Assembly: GCF_014490745.1 (NCBI RefSeq)
Contig: NZ_LZEU01000001.1
Span: 1,139,501-1,203,500 of the forward strand
Length of the DNA: 64,000 nucleotides
Direction: 5' to 3'
From: Pseudomonas alcaligenes
Lineage (GTDB): Bacteria > Pseudomonadota > Gammaproteobacteria > Pseudomonadales > Pseudomonadaceae
Under the pieces are notes generated by a model, which saw only the letters and a program-made list of their open reading frames with translations, ran no database searches and was not told the DNA's origin. Positions 46,605 to 56,870 of this stretch are shown here, piece after piece. Made by a program: the position numbers and the translations under genes. Within the stretch, counting starts at the first letter, position 1, and each line of letters starts with the position of its first letter.

Positions 46605-47729
46605 ATGCGCGTGATGATTCTGGAAGATGACCCGTGGATCGCCGACCTGCTCAAGCAGATTGTGCTGAGCATCCGCCCGGCGGCGCAGATCGACTGCTTC
46701 GGCGAGGTGCAGGGCGCCGTTGCCGCCTGGCAGCAGGCGGCCTACCAGCTGGTGCTGGCCGACTGGAACCTGCCGGACGCCTCCGGCATCAGCCTGCTGC
46801 AGAAGATCCGCGAGCGCGATCGGGCCACGCCGCTGGTGATGATCACCGGCCGCTCCGACCGGCAGAGCGTGATGACCGTGCGCCCGCTGGGGGTCAGTGC
46901 GTTCATCACCAAGCCATTCGACGTGCCGCGGGTCGCCCAGTGCCTGGCCACGCTGCTGCCGCCGGACGAGGGCACACCGGCAGCCAGCGTGATTCGCGAG
47001 AGCTTCCCTGAGTACCTGGCCGGCCTGCCGGCCAGCGCGCTGGATATTCCGCTGCTGGAGCAGGTCAAGGAGAAGCTGCAGGCGGGCTACCAGGGGGAAA
47101 ACCTCGAGGTGCGCCGGCTGGCTGCCGACTGGCAGCACGACCCGGCCCTCAGCGCTCATCTGCTCGCCGCAGCGAACAGCCCGGCCTACCTCGGCGCCGG
47201 GCAGCAATGCACCAGCCTCAACGACGCCCTGCAGCGTCTCGGTGCGCGCACCAGCGTGAGCCTGGCAGCGGGTTTTGCCCTGAAACAGGCGCGCAGCCAG
47301 CCCAACATGCTGCTCAAGCTGATGGTGCAGGAGCATCTGGATGCCGCCGAGCGCCTGGCCGACCAGGTGGTGACCCTGGCCCGGCAATGCGGCCTGGAAC
47401 CGGCGACCCTGCAGACCGCGGCCATGCTGCACCGCATGGGCGAGCTGTGCGTGATCTATGAGGCCCAGGAGTGGGAAAACAGTGGCAACAGCATCGACGA
47501 GGGCGTACTGCTGCAGGCGGTTGCCAAGTTTTCTGCGCCGCTGGCGATCAAGCTGAAGGCGCAGTGGGGCCTGCCCATGGTGCTGCGCGAGCTGATCGGT
47601 GCGGTGTATGCCCTGCCCTCGGCCCATGTGCGCCGCGAGCAGGTGCTGATGCGCCTGGCGGCGGCGCTCAACAATGGCGAACCGGCCGAGACCATCGAGC
47701 GTCTGCGGCGCCTGGCAGGACTGGCATGA
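46605..47729 (+). CDS. Response regulator with receiver and HDOD output domains
   Basis: 374-residue two-component response regulator. The receiver domain (1-120) has acidic pocket EDD at 7-9, phospho-acceptor D53 in LADWNLPD, the conserved T/S in MITGRS and K in TKPFDVP. The C-terminal HDOD domain (about 145-330, e.g. LAADWQHDPALSAHLLAAANSPAYLG) lacks HD phosphohydrolase metal residues and typically mediates signalling. An ATG at 46605 is preceded by GAGGATGAG. It is followed 82 bp later by a GGDEF-EAL regulator and then a hybrid kinase in the same direction, suggesting one signalling unit. Confidence 0.9.
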   Translation: MRVMILEDDPWIADLLKQIVLSIRPAAQIDCFGEVQGAVAAWQQAAYQLVLADWNLPDASGISLLQKIRERDRATPLVMITGRSDRQSVMTVRPLGVSAFITKPFDVPRVAQCLATLLPPDEGTPAASVIRESFPEYLAGLPASALDIPLLEQVKEKLQAGYQGENLEVRRLAADWQHDPALSAHLLAAANSPAYLGAGQQCTSLNDALQRLGARTSVSLAAGFALKQARSQPNMLLKLMVQEHLDAAERLADQVVTLARQCGLEPATLQTAAMLHRMGELCVIYEAQEWENSGNSIDEGVLLQAVAKFSAPLAIKLKAQWGLPMVLRELIGAVYALPSAHVRREQVLMRLAAALNNGEPAETIERLRRLAGLA

Positions 47730-47811
47730 ACGGTGATCGGTTCGATTGGTGGCCTGGGCCCAGGCTGGGCTAGGCTGGATGCTAGGGAATGCAAGGGAAC
47801 TGCCGGGGTAG

Positions 47812-49524
47812 ATGATGCGCAGCAAGGTGTTCAACCCGAAACCGGTCATCCTGGTCGTCGACGACCAACCCACCGACGCCAGGGCGATGAGCGAGCTGGT
47901 TCGCGACCTGGGCGATGTCCACCTGGCGATGGACGGCATGGCCGCGCTGGAAGTCGCCCGGCATTGCCGGCCGGATGTGGTGCTGCTGGATATCGAGCTG
48001 CCGGGCATGAGCGGCTTTGCCGTGTGCAAGGCACTCAAGGCCGACCCCAAGCTGTGCGACGCCGCGGTGCTGTTCGTTACCGCCCACGCGCAGACCGACA
48101 ACGAGCTGCGCGCCCTGGAATACGGCGGCATCGATTTCATCCAGAAACCGCTGAATGCCCCGGTGGTGCGGGCCCACGTCAAGGCGCACATCGCCTTGCG
48201 CAACGAGGCCAAGAAACTGGCCAACCACGATGCCCTGACCGGCCTGCCCAACCGCATGCTGTTGCAGGATCGTACCGAACAGGCGCTGCAGAAGGCCCGG
48301 CGCGGCCAGGGCCGGGTGGCGATGCTGCTGCTCGACCTGGACAACTTCAAGAGCATCAACGACTCGGTGGGCCATTCAATCGGCGATGCCCTGCTCAAGG
48401 AGGTGGCGGTGCGCCTGTCGCTGTCCTCGCGGGCGGTGGATACGGTCAGTCGCCAGGGCGGCGACGAGTTCATCATCCTGCTGCCCGAGGTGAGCGGCGT
48501 GGAGGCCATCGGCGACTATGCCGAGCGTCTGCTCAGCACTGTCGTCACGCCCTTTTACATCCACAACAACCGCTACGAGCTGTCGGCCAGTATCGGCATC
48601 AGCGTGTTCCCCGACGACAGTGAGGATCTCGAATCGCTGTACCGCCAGGCCGACGCGGCCATGTACCAGGCCAAGCTGGAGGGGCGTAACCGCTACCGTT
48701 TCTTCTCGCCGGGCATCGAGAGCAGCACGCGGGCCCGCCACCTGCTCGAGCAGCACATGCGCAGCGCCCTGGAGTGCGGCGTGTTCGAGGTCTTCTACCA
48801 GGCCAAGGTCGACGTGCAGCAGGGCCGCACCGTCGGCCTGGAGGCGCTGATCCGCTGGCGCAATGCCGATGGCGCGTTGATCTCGCCGGCCGAGTTCATT
48901 CCGCTGGCCGAGGAAACCGGGCTGATCATCCCGATCGGCAAGTCGGTGATGCTGCAGGCCTGCAAGGACGCCCGCACGCTGAACGACCTAGGCCATGCGA
49001 TTTCCATCAGCGTGAACATCTCCGCCGTGCAGTTTCGCGAGGAGTCGTTCCTGCCGATGGTGCAGGCCATTCTTCACGAGTCGGGACTGCCGCCGGAGTT
49101 TCTCGAGCTGGAAATCACCGAAGGGGTGCTGGCGCGCGATTTCGACAGCACCCGCGAGGCCCTGGCCACCTTGCGCCAGCTGGGGGTGCGCATCGCCATC
49201 GATGATTTCGGCACCGGCTATTCCAGCCTGGCCTACCTCAAGCGCTTCCCCATCGACGTGCTGAAGATCGACCAGAGCTTCGTGCGCGACATGCTGGTCG
49301 ACCCCAGCGATGCGGCGATCATCGAGGCCGTGGTGCGTCTGGGGCGGGCGCTGAACCTGGAGCTGGTGGCCGAGGGCGTCGAAAGCCAGGAGCAGGCCGA
49401 TGCCCTGGCGGCCTATGGTTGCCGGGTCATGCAGGGCTACCTGTATTGCCGGCCGGTACCTTTTGCCCAGATCCGCAGCTTCCTCGCGGCCGAACGCAGC
49501 GCTGCGCTGGTGCAGCCGGATTAA
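47812..49524 (+). CDS. Response regulator with GGDEF and EAL domains
   Basis: 570-residue c-di-GMP-metabolising response regulator. Receiver domain (1-125) with D60 in LLDIELPG as phospho-acceptor; GGDEF domain with intact GGDEF at 216-220 and an intact inhibitory RxxD site at 207-210 (RAVD); EAL domain from about 320 with EALIRW (E344), NISAVQF, EITEGVL, DDFGTGYSS and AEGVES all present. Both catalytic sites therefore look competent. ATG 47812 follows GGGGTAG; a second ATG lies one codon later. It stands between the HDOD regulator and a hybrid histidine kinase. Confidence 0.92.
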   Translation: MMRSKVFNPKPVILVVDDQPTDARAMSELVRDLGDVHLAMDGMAALEVARHCRPDVVLLDIELPGMSGFAVCKALKADPKLCDAAVLFVTAHAQTDNELRALEYGGIDFIQKPLNAPVVRAHVKAHIALRNEAKKLANHDALTGLPNRMLLQDRTEQALQKARRGQGRVAMLLLDLDNFKSINDSVGHSIGDALLKEVAVRLSLSSRAVDTVSRQGGDEFIILLPEVSGVEAIGDYAERLLSTVVTPFYIHNNRYELSASIGISVFPDDSEDLESLYRQADAAMYQAKLEGRNRYRFFSPGIESSTRARHLLEQHMRSALECGVFEVFYQAKVDVQQGRTVGLEALIRWRNADGALISPAEFIPLAEETGLIIPIGKSVMLQACKDARTLNDLGHAISISVNISAVQFREESFLPMVQAILHESGLPPEFLELEITEGVLARDFDSTREALATLRQLGVRIAIDDFGTGYSSLAYLKRFPIDVLKIDQSFVRDMLVDPSDAAIIEAVVRLGRALNLELVAEGVESQEQADALAAYGCRVMQGYLYCRPVPFAQIRSFLAAERSAALVQPD

Positions 49525-49584
49525 GGCCCGGCGCGGCCTGGCGGCGGTAGGCCAGGCGTGCGCCCTTGCAGGCGGGGATTGCCG

Positions 49585-52500
49585 GTGAACAGACGCAAGC
49601 CTTTCATAAGCGCCAACTGGCAGGCCCTGGCAGCCCTGCTGCTGGGCCTGGGTGCCAGCCTGCTGGGCGCCTGGCTGCTGAGCCAACACAACCAGCGGGA
49701 GGCGCAGGCGGCGGTTGTGCTGGCGGCCGAGGCGGCGGCCGACACCGTGGTCAAGCGCCTCGAGTTGTACCAGTACGGCCTACGCGGCGCGCGCGGGGCG
49801 ATTCTCACCGCGGGCGAGGAGCGGATCACCCGCGAGGATTTCCACCGCTACAGCAAGACCCGTGATATCGAGGTGGAATTCCCCGGGGCCCGCGGCTTCG
49901 GCTTCATCCGCCGGGTGCCGCGGGCCTCGGAGGCGGCGTTCCTGGCGCGGGCACGGAGCGACGGCCTGGCCGACTTCCAGATCCGCCAGCTCAGCGTGCA
50001 CGCTGGCGAGCGCTACGTGATCCAGTACATCGAGCCGGTGGAGCCCAACGCGGCGGCTGTCGGTCTGGACATCGCCTCGGAAGACAGTCGCCGCGAAGCC
50101 GCCGAGGCCGCCATGCGCAGCGGCGAAGTACGCCTGAGCGGGCCGATCACCCTGGTACAGGCCACCGGCAGTCCGCTGCAGTCGTTCCTGATCCTGATGC
50201 CGATCTACCGTGGCGCACAGGTGCCGGCGTCGCCGGCCGAACGCGAGGCGGCGGCCATCGGCTGGAGCTATGCGCCGCTGCTGATGACCGAGATCCTCAG
50301 CAGCCTGCACCTGGAAGGGCAGACGGCGTACCTGCAGCTGCGCGACATCACCCGCGCGGGGCCGGCGGAGCCCTTCTACCAGAGCCGCGGGCTGGCGCAG
50401 ACCAGCGAGCCGCTGCTGCGCCACCGGGTCGAGCGGCAGGTCTATGGCCGCCGCTGGCAGCTCGACTTCAGCGCCAACCCGCTGTTCGTGCGCCAGCTGC
50501 ACCAGCCGTCGCCGCAGTTCGTGCTGCTGCTCGGCGGCCTGGTCTCGCTGCTGCTGGCGGCGCTGGTGGGGGTGCTCAGCGTCAGCCGGCGACACCAGCG
50601 GCAGATCGTCGCCGAGCAGGCCAAGCTGGCGGCCATAGTCGAGAGTTCGGCCGACGCCATCATCGGCCAGGACTTCGCCGGTATTGTCACCAGCTGGAAC
50701 CACGGTGCCGAGCAGCTGTTCGGCTATAGCCACGAGCAGGCGCTGGGCCGCGCGCTGGCCGAGCTGGTGGTGCCGCCGGCGCTGCGAGCCGAGGACGCCG
50801 AGATGCTGGCGTACAGCTGCAGCGGGCAGACGGTGACGCGCGCCGACACCCTGCGCCAGCGCCAGGACGGCCAGGTGTTCGCGGTGGCGCTGAGCATGGC
50901 GCCGATCCACGATGCCCACGGCGCGCTGAGCGGGGTTTCCACCACGGTGCGCGACGTGTCCGCGCAGAAGGCTGCCGAGGCGCAGGTGCGCGAGCTCAAC
51001 AGCAACCTGGAGGCGCAGGTGGCCCAGCGCACCGCCCAGCTGCGCAAGCTCAACCTGCTGCTTGGCAGCGTGTTGCAGTCGGCCTCCGAGGTATCGATCA
51101 TTGCCACCGACCGCCATGGGGTGATCCAGGTGTTCAACCACGGCGCCGAACGCCTGCTCGGCTACGACAGCCGCGAGCTGCTCGGCGTCGCCACGCCGGT
51201 GCTGCTGCATGTGCCGGAGGAGCTCGAGCGGCGCGCGGCGGAGCTCAGTGCCGAATGCGGCGAGCCACTCGATGGCTTTCGCGCGCTGGTGCACAAGCCC
51301 GAGCAGGAAGGCGCAGAGACTCGCGAGTGGAACTATGTGCGCAAGGGCGGCACACGCTTCCCGGTGTCGCTCATGGTTACCGCCATCCGCGACGAGGAGG
51401 GCGCGCTGAGTGGCTACCTGGGCATCGCCGTGGACATCACCGAGCGCCAGGCGGCCGAACGCGAGCTGACCGCCGCCCGTGACCAGTTGCTGATGGCCGC
51501 GGACGTGGCCGAACTGGGCATCTGGTCATGGCGCCTGAGCGATGATTCGCTGCAGTGGAACGAGCGCATGTTCGAGCTCTACGGCCTGCCTTTGAGCCTG
51601 CGCGAGGGCGGCCTGAGCTACGGCCACTGGCGCATGTGCGTGCACCCGGAGGACTTCGCCGGGGCGGAAGTCGACCTGGCGCGGGCGGTGGAGAAGGGCA
51701 TGCCGTACGAGTCGATCTTCCGGGTGATCCGCCCCGACGGCGAGGTGCGGGTGATCCAGGCTGGCGCGCAGATCGAGTACGACAGCGCCGGGAAGGCGCT
51801 GCGGGTCACCGGGATCAACCGCGACATCACCGCCCAGCGCGAGCTGGAGCAGCGCCTGCTATACGCCAAGGAGCAGGCCGATCTGGCCAGTGCCGCCAAG
51901 TCCTCGTTCCTGGCCAACATGAGCCACGAGATCCGTACGCCGATGAACGCCGTGCTGGGCATGCTGCAGCTGGTGCAGAACACCGAACTGAGCGGGCGCC
52001 AGCTGGACTACGTGAGCAAGGCGGAAACTGCGGCGAAATCCCTGCTGGGGCTGCTCAACGACATCCTCGACTACTCCAAGATCGAGGCCGGCAAGCTGCA
52101 GCTCGACCTGCATCCCTTCGCCCTCGATGCGCTGATGCGCGACCTGGCGGTGGTGCTGGCGGGCAATCAGGGGAGCAAGGAGGTCGAGGTGATGTTCGAC
52201 CTCGACAGTGCCCTGCCGGTAGGCCTGCTCGGCGACAGCCTGCGCCTGCAGCAGGTACTGATCAACCTGGCCGGCAATGCCCTCAAGTTCACCCAGCAGG
52301 GCCAGGTGCTGGTGCGGGTGACGCAACTGCAGCGCACGGGGGACTCGGTACGCCTGCGCTTCGAGGTGGCCGACACCGGCATCGGCATCAGCGCCGAGCA
52401 GTTGCAGCGGATTTTCCAGGTGTTCACCCAGGCCGAAGCCTCGACCACCCGGCGCTTCGGCGGCAGCGGCCTGGGCCTGGTGATCAGCCGGCGTCTGGTC

Positions 52501-54084
52501 AAGCTGATGGGCGCCGAGCTGCAGGCCGCCAGCGAGCAGGGCATCGGCAGTCGCTTCTGGTTCGACCTCAATCTGGGCGTGGCACAGCCCACCAGTCTGC
52601 GCGCCGACTGTCCGGGGGCGGATCGGCCGTTGCGCCTGCTGGTGGTCGATGACAACCCGGTCGGCGGCGAGCTGTTGCTGCATACCTGCCGGGCCCTGGG
52701 CTGGCAGGCCGAGTATGTCGACAGCGGCCGCCGCGCCCTGGAGCGGGTGGCCCAGGCCGAGGAACGGGGGCAGCCCTACGAGCTGGTGCTGATGGACTGG
52801 CGCATGCCGGACATGGACGGGCTGAGCGCCGCCCGGCAGATCCGCGTGCAGAGCGGTGGGCGCGTGGTGCCGCTGATCATCATGATCACTGCCTATGGCC
52901 GCGAAGCGCTGGCCGATGCCCAGCAGGCCGGCCAGGTGCCCTTCAGCGGTTTCCTGGTCAAGCCGGTCACCCCACGCCAGTTGGCCGAGGCAGTGCAGCA
53001 GGCCTGCGCTGGCGGTACCGTGGCCAGCGCCGACGAACGCCGGCCGCAGGCGGACAAGCCCAGGCGTCTGGACGGCCTGCGCCTGCTGGTGGTGGAGGAC
53101 AACCCGCTCAATCGCCAGGTGGCCTACGAGCTGCTGCACGGCGAGGGCGCCGAGGTGCAGCTGGCCGAGGGCGGTCTGCAGGGCGTGGCCCTGGCCACCG
53201 CGGCGGATGCGACCTTCGATGCCGTGCTGATGGATGTGCAGATGCCGGATATCGATGGCCACGAGGCGACCCGGCGCATCCTCGCCAGCCCGCAGGCGGC
53301 GACGTTGCCGATCATCGCCATGACGGCCAATGCCTCCTGGGCCGACCAGCAGGCCTGCCGCGAGGCGGGTATGCTCGACCATGTCGGCAAGCCCATCGAC
53401 CTGGAGCAACTGGTGGCGGCGCTGCTGCTGCACACCGGGCGCGGGCGCAGCCTGGCCGCGGCGGCACCGGTGGCGGCGGGGGACGGGTTGATCGAAACGC
53501 GGACGGCGATCATCGAGCGCTTCGGTGGCAACCACGAGCTGATCCGCAATGTGCTGGCCAACTTCGGCCCGGAACTGAGCCGCCAGTTGGCCAGCGCCCG
53601 GGTGCAATTCGAGCAGGGCGACCCGCGCGGAGTCGCCGCCGTGCTGCATGCGATCAAGGGTAGCGCCGGCACCATGGGCGCCCGGGCCCTGTCGCGCCTG
53701 GCGGGCGAGCTGGAGCAGCAGTTACAGCATGGCAACGCGGCGAACCATGCTGCCTTCTTCGCCGACCCTGCCAGCCTGGCCGGTCTGGGCAGCATCTTCG
53801 CTGCCAGCCTGGCACTGCTGCAGGAGGCCTTCCCGCCGCTCCAGCCGGGCGACCCGGGCCTGGCCCAGGTACCACTGGCGCCGGGGCCCTGGCGCCAGGC
53901 ACTGCAGGAAATCCTGGTGCTGCTGGAAGTGGGCAACCTGCAGGCCATCGAGCTGGCCGAGGCGTTGCTGGGGCGCACGCCGGCCAGCTGGCGGCCGCAG
54001 TTCGAGGAGTTGCTCAGGCTGCTGCAGGCCCTGGATTTCGCCGCCGCGCAGGCATCGGGCTATCAGCTGCTGCGTTCGGCCTGA
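49585..54084 (+). CDS. Hybrid sensor histidine kinase with CHASE, PAS, two receivers and HPt
   Basis: 1499-residue membrane kinase acting as a complete phosphorelay. Order: signal-anchor helix (10-30), periplasmic CHASE sensor (about 35-290), second helix (about 310-330), three PAS domains (about 345-460, 480-630, 640-760), HisKA with H781 in NMSHEIRTP, HATPase_c with NLAGNALKFT, DTGIGIS and GGSGLGLVIS, receiver 1 with D1071, receiver 2 with D1217, and HPt with H1355 in HAIKGSAG. GTG 49585 is the preferred start (GGGG upstream); another GTG lies at 49558. The CHASE domain suggests an extracellular small-molecule signal. The partner of its phosphoryl group is likely one of the two preceding response regulators. 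Confidence 0.93.
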   Translation: MNRRKPFISANWQALAALLLGLGASLLGAWLLSQHNQREAQAAVVLAAEAAADTVVKRLELYQYGLRGARGAILTAGEERITREDFHRYSKTRDIEVEFPGARGFGFIRRVPRASEAAFLARARSDGLADFQIRQLSVHAGERYVIQYIEPVEPNAAAVGLDIASEDSRREAAEAAMRSGEVRLSGPITLVQATGSPLQSFLILMPIYRGAQVPASPAEREAAAIGWSYAPLLMTEILSSLHLEGQTAYLQLRDITRAGPAEPFYQSRGLAQTSEPLLRHRVERQVYGRRWQLDFSANPLFVRQLHQPSPQFVLLLGGLVSLLLAALVGVLSVSRRHQRQIVAEQAKLAAIVESSADAIIGQDFAGIVTSWNHGAEQLFGYSHEQALGRALAELVVPPALRAEDAEMLAYSCSGQTVTRADTLRQRQDGQVFAVALSMAPIHDAHGALSGVSTTVRDVSAQKAAEAQVRELNSNLEAQVAQRTAQLRKLNLLLGSVLQSASEVSIIATDRHGVIQVFNHGAERLLGYDSRELLGVATPVLLHVPEELERRAAELSAECGEPLDGFRALVHKPEQEGAETREWNYVRKGGTRFPVSLMVTAIRDEEGALSGYLGIAVDITERQAAERELTAARDQLLMAADVAELGIWSWRLSDDSLQWNERMFELYGLPLSLREGGLSYGHWRMCVHPEDFAGAEVDLARAVEKGMPYESIFRVIRPDGEVRVIQAGAQIEYDSAGKALRVTGINRDITAQRELEQRLLYAKEQADLASAAKSSFLANMSHEIRTPMNAVLGMLQLVQNTELSGRQLDYVSKAETAAKSLLGLLNDILDYSKIEAGKLQLDLHPFALDALMRDLAVVLAGNQGSKEVEVMFDLDSALPVGLLGDSLRLQQVLINLAGNALKFTQQGQVLVRVTQLQRTGDSVRLRFEVADTGIGISAEQLQRIFQVFTQAEASTTRRFGGSGLGLVISRRLVKLMGAELQAASEQGIGSRFWFDLNLGVAQPTSLRADCPGADRPLRLLVVDDNPVGGELLLHTCRALGWQAEYVDSGRRALERVAQAEERGQPYELVLMDWRMPDMDGLSAARQIRVQSGGRVVPLIIMITAYGREALADAQQAGQVPFSGFLVKPVTPRQLAEAVQQACAGGTVASADERRPQADKPRRLDGLRLLVVEDNPLNRQVAYELLHGEGAEVQLAEGGLQGVALATAADATFDAVLMDVQMPDIDGHEATRRILASPQAATLPIIAMTANASWADQQACREAGMLDHVGKPIDLEQLVAALLLHTGRGRSLAAAAPVAAGDGLIETRTAIIERFGGNHELIRNVLANFGPELSRQLASARVQFEQGDPRGVAAVLHAIKGSAGTMGARALSRLAGELEQQLQHGNAANHAAFFADPASLAGLGSIFAASLALLQEAFPPLQPGDPGLAQVPLAPGPWRQALQEILVLLEVGNLQAIELAEALLGRTPASWRPQFEELLRLLQALDFAAAQASGYQLLRSA

Positions 54085-54102
54085 GTCACCCGGGCCAGAA
54101 AC

Positions 54103-54129
54103 GACCGGGGCCGCATAAGCGGCCCCGGT
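54103..54129. terminator. GC-rich terminator hairpin between kinase and plsB
   Basis: ACCGGGGCCGC/GCGGCCCCGGT stem with an ATAA loop, between convergent genes. There is only a short T-tract on the plsB side, so termination may be incomplete. Confidence 0.6.
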
Positions 54130-54144
54130 GCGGGAGTGGCGGGC

Positions 54145-56631
54145 TTACGCCGTTTCGCTGCGGTCTTCGTCGCGCTCCAGCGCCACCTGGCGGATCGACA
54201 GGCGTATCTCCGCCGGCAGCACGCGCTTGGCCGCACCTTCGGCCAGGCCGTCGAGCTGCGGATGGTGGCTGAGCTTGCCGGCGCTGTCCTGGCGCAGCAC
54301 GCCTTCGTCGAGCAGGGTCTGGATGAAGTGGCGGAACAGGCTCTTGTCGAAGAACTCCGGGGCGTTCAGGCCATGCAGGATCGACAGGCGCTGGGCCATC
54401 ACCACGCAGAGGTTCTCCAGTTCCTCGGCCGACAGCACGTTCTGCCCGGCGTTGCTCAGCAGAGCGGTGGCCATGTAGAAGCGCTGCAGGGTCTGCACGA
54501 TGGCGCGGGCCAGCAGGGTCAGCAGGACGAACTGGCGCGAGCTGGGTGCCGGGCGGATATAGACGTCGTCTTCGCAGCGCAGCAGGCCCTGTTCAACGAA
54601 GGCCGCCAGCCACTGGTCGACCACGCCTTCCAGCTCCTCGCGCGACCAGCGGATGAACAGCTCGGACTGCAGGTACGGATACAGCGCCGTGGTGTAGCGC
54701 AGGATCTGTTCGCGGCTCATCCGCGAGCTGCTCTGGAAGAAGCTCGCCAGCAGCGCCGGCAGGGCGAAGATGTGCAGCACGTTGTTGCGGTAGTAGGTCA
54801 TCAGGACGGCGTTCTGCTCGTCCAGATAGAGGATCTTGCCCAGGGAGTCCTTCTGCTCGGCCAGCAGATCCATGCTCTGCACGTAGCGGATCAGCGCGGC
54901 GCCGTCGCCTTCCGGCAGGGTCGCATGGGGCGAGTAGGGCACCTGGCGTAGCAGCGCCAGGTACAGGTCGAGCACCCGTACCAGGCTCTTCTCGTCCAGC
55001 GCCAGCTTAGCTGTCGAGAGCAGGGCCAGGCCGACCAGGTTGACCGGGTTGACCGCCGCCGCCTCGTTGAGGTGCTGGGCCACGCGCTCGCCGAGGCGGT
55101 TGGTGGTGCTGTTCAGCCAGTCCGGGCGGAACTGCGTGCCGTAGTCCTGGCTGCGCCAGTCCGGCTGCTCGGCATCGAGGAACTCGGCCAGCTTGATCGG
55201 TTCGCCGAAGTTGACCCAGACGCTGCCGAAGCGCTGCTTACGGATGGCGCTGATGACCTTGAAGATGTCGAAAATCGACTCCTTCTTCTTCGCCGCGCCG
55301 CGCAGCTCGCCCAGGTAGGTGCGGCCTTCCAGTACCCGCTCGTAGCCGATATAGACCGGCACGAACACCACCGGCAGGCGGCTGGAACGCAGGAAGCTGC
55401 GCAGGGTGATGGCCAGCATGCCGGTCTTCGGCTGCAGCATGCGCCCGGTGCGCGAGCGCCCACCCTCGACGAAGTACTCCACCGGGAAGCCGCGGCTGAA
55501 CAGGGTGTGCAGGTATTCGTTGAATACCGCGGTGTACAGCGGGTTGCCCTTGAAGGTGCGGCGCATGAAGAAGGCGCCGCCGCGGCGCAGCAGGCCGCCG
55601 ATCACCGGCATGTTGAGGTTGATCCCGGCGGCGATGTGCGGCGGGGTCAGGCCGTTGCGGAACAGCAGGTAGGACAGCAGCAGGTAGTCGATATGGCTGC
55701 GGTGGCAGGGCACATAGATCACCTCGTGGCCGTGGGCCACTTCACGCACGGCCTCGATATGGTTGACCTGGATGCCTTCGTACAGCTTGTTCCAGAACCA
55801 GCTGAGCACCGTTTCGAGGAAGCGGATGGCGGTGTAGGTGTAGTCCGAGGCGATCTCGTTGCCGTAGCGCAGGGCCTGGCTCTCGGCCTTTTCCACGCTG
55901 ATCTTCTCGCGCTCGGCCTCGTCGAGGATCGCCTGGCGCACTTGCGGGCCGTGCACCAGGCCCTTGACCAGGTTGCGCCGGTGCGACACGTCCGGGCCGA
56001 TCACGGCGGACTTCAGGTTGCGGAAGTGCACCCGCAGGATGCGCTGCACCATGCGCTGGGTGCGCTCCAGGCCCTTGTCCTGGGCCAGCAGCTCGCGCAG
56101 GTGGATGGGGGCGGAGAACTGCACACGGGTCTTGCGCCCGAGGATCAGGATGCTGACCAGCTTGCGCAGGCGCCCGGTAACCGCCCAGCTGTCGGCGAAC
56201 AGCAGCTTCCACGGGCTGGTCTCGCGATCCGGCGACTGGCCCCAGAACACGCTGACCGGGACGATCTGTGCGTCATCCAGGGCATTGCGGTCGAGGGCGG
56301 CGAGGGTGCGGATCAGCGCCGGCGGCGCGCCGCGCTTGTCCTGGCCGCCGAACCAGCCCGGCTCGGGAGTCAGGTAGAAGAAGGCGGCGGCTTCGCTCTG
56401 CTCGCCAATGGTCACCGGCAGCACCGGGCGCGGCAGGCCGGCCTTGCTGCATTCCGTATCGACCACCGCCAGGTCGCTCGCCGACGGCTGCTGCAGCACG
56501 TAGAACACCGGCTTGCTGCGATCCAGCTTGAGGGTGAAGGCGGACTGGTTGATGGTTTCCGAGCGCACCCAGAGATAGAGCAGGCGGCGCAAGGCACCAA
56601 AGGCAAGACGGCGGAACGGGGAGCGGGTCAT
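54145..56631 (-). CDS. plsB: Glycerol-3-phosphate O-acyltransferase PlsB
   Basis: Inner-membrane enzyme catalysing the first step of phospholipid synthesis, transferring an acyl group to sn-glycerol-3-phosphate. The 828-residue length equals the family norm. The acyltransferase HX4D motif is H310-RSHI-D315 in [14 protein letters not shown]; further motifs are [13 protein letters not shown] and EGGRSRTGR, and the [16 protein letters not shown] block. I chose ATG 56631; longer in-frame extensions would add 58 residues of unrelated proline/arginine-rich sequence. It is divergent from the Gld-like ABC operon, with a 239-bp shared region. Confidence 0.95.
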   Translation of the reverse strand: MTRSPFRRLAFGALRRLLYLWVRSETINQSAFTLKLDRSKPVFYVLQQPSASDLAVVDTECSKAGLPRPVLPVTIGEQSEAAAFFYLTPEPGWFGGQDKRGAPPALIRTLAALDRNALDDAQIVPVSVFWGQSPDRETSPWKLLFADSWAVTGRLRKLVSILILGRKTRVQFSAPIHLRELLAQDKGLERTQRMVQRILRVHFRNLKSAVIGPDVSHRRNLVKGLVHGPQVRQAILDEAEREKISVEKAESQALRYGNEIASDYTYTAIRFLETVLSWFWNKLYEGIQVNHIEAVREVAHGHEVIYVPCHRSHIDYLLLSYLLFRNGLTPPHIAAGINLNMPVIGGLLRRGGAFFMRRTFKGNPLYTAVFNEYLHTLFSRGFPVEYFVEGGRSRTGRMLQPKTGMLAITLRSFLRSSRLPVVFVPVYIGYERVLEGRTYLGELRGAAKKKESIFDIFKVISAIRKQRFGSVWVNFGEPIKLAEFLDAEQPDWRSQDYGTQFRPDWLNSTTNRLGERVAQHLNEAAAVNPVNLVGLALLSTAKLALDEKSLVRVLDLYLALLRQVPYSPHATLPEGDGAALIRYVQSMDLLAEQKDSLGKILYLDEQNAVLMTYYRNNVLHIFALPALLASFFQSSSRMSREQILRYTTALYPYLQSELFIRWSREELEGVVDQWLAAFVEQGLLRCEDDVYIRPAPSSRQFVLLTLLARAIVQTLQRFYMATALLSNAGQNVLSAEELENLCVVMAQRLSILHGLNAPEFFDKSLFRHFIQTLLDEGVLRQDSAGKLSHHPQLDGLAEGAAKRVLPAEIRLSIRQVALERDEDRSETA

Positions 56632-56765
56632 ACGGGCTCTTGGCGGCACTGAAGCGAGCATTTGCTCGGGGGCGCTAGTTTGCCGTATCGCCCGGCCTGC
56701 GGCAAAACCGTTCTGTCCGGTTCTGGCAGTGAACAGGTGTGCAACTTTCGGTAATTGCCGTTGTC

Positions 56766-56795
56766 TTGCTTTGCCAGCGGCGGACTTCTTATAGT
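56766..56795 (+). promoter_or_regulatory. Sigma70-type promoter of the Gld-like ABC operon
   Basis: TTGCTT (-35), 18-bp spacer, and TATAGT (-10) on the plus strand, about 75 bp before the ATPase start. It is the best match in the plsB/ATPase intergenic space. Confidence 0.6.
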
Positions 56796-56870
56796 CCGGG
56801 CGCATTTGTGTGGCCCGTTCGAGTGCTGCATGCCAGACAGGACGAGCCTTTATCGCGACGGTGAGAGGCC

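Noticed and set aside
47752..47765. Perfect GCCTGGGCCCAGGC palindrome between the two response regulators
   Set aside because: Short GC palindromes are expected by chance at this base composition; there is no T-run and no promoter overlap to give it a role.
56632..56805. N-terminal extension of PlsB
   Set aside because: It crosses the shared promoter region and has no PlsB homology; [12 protein letters not shown] is the typical start.
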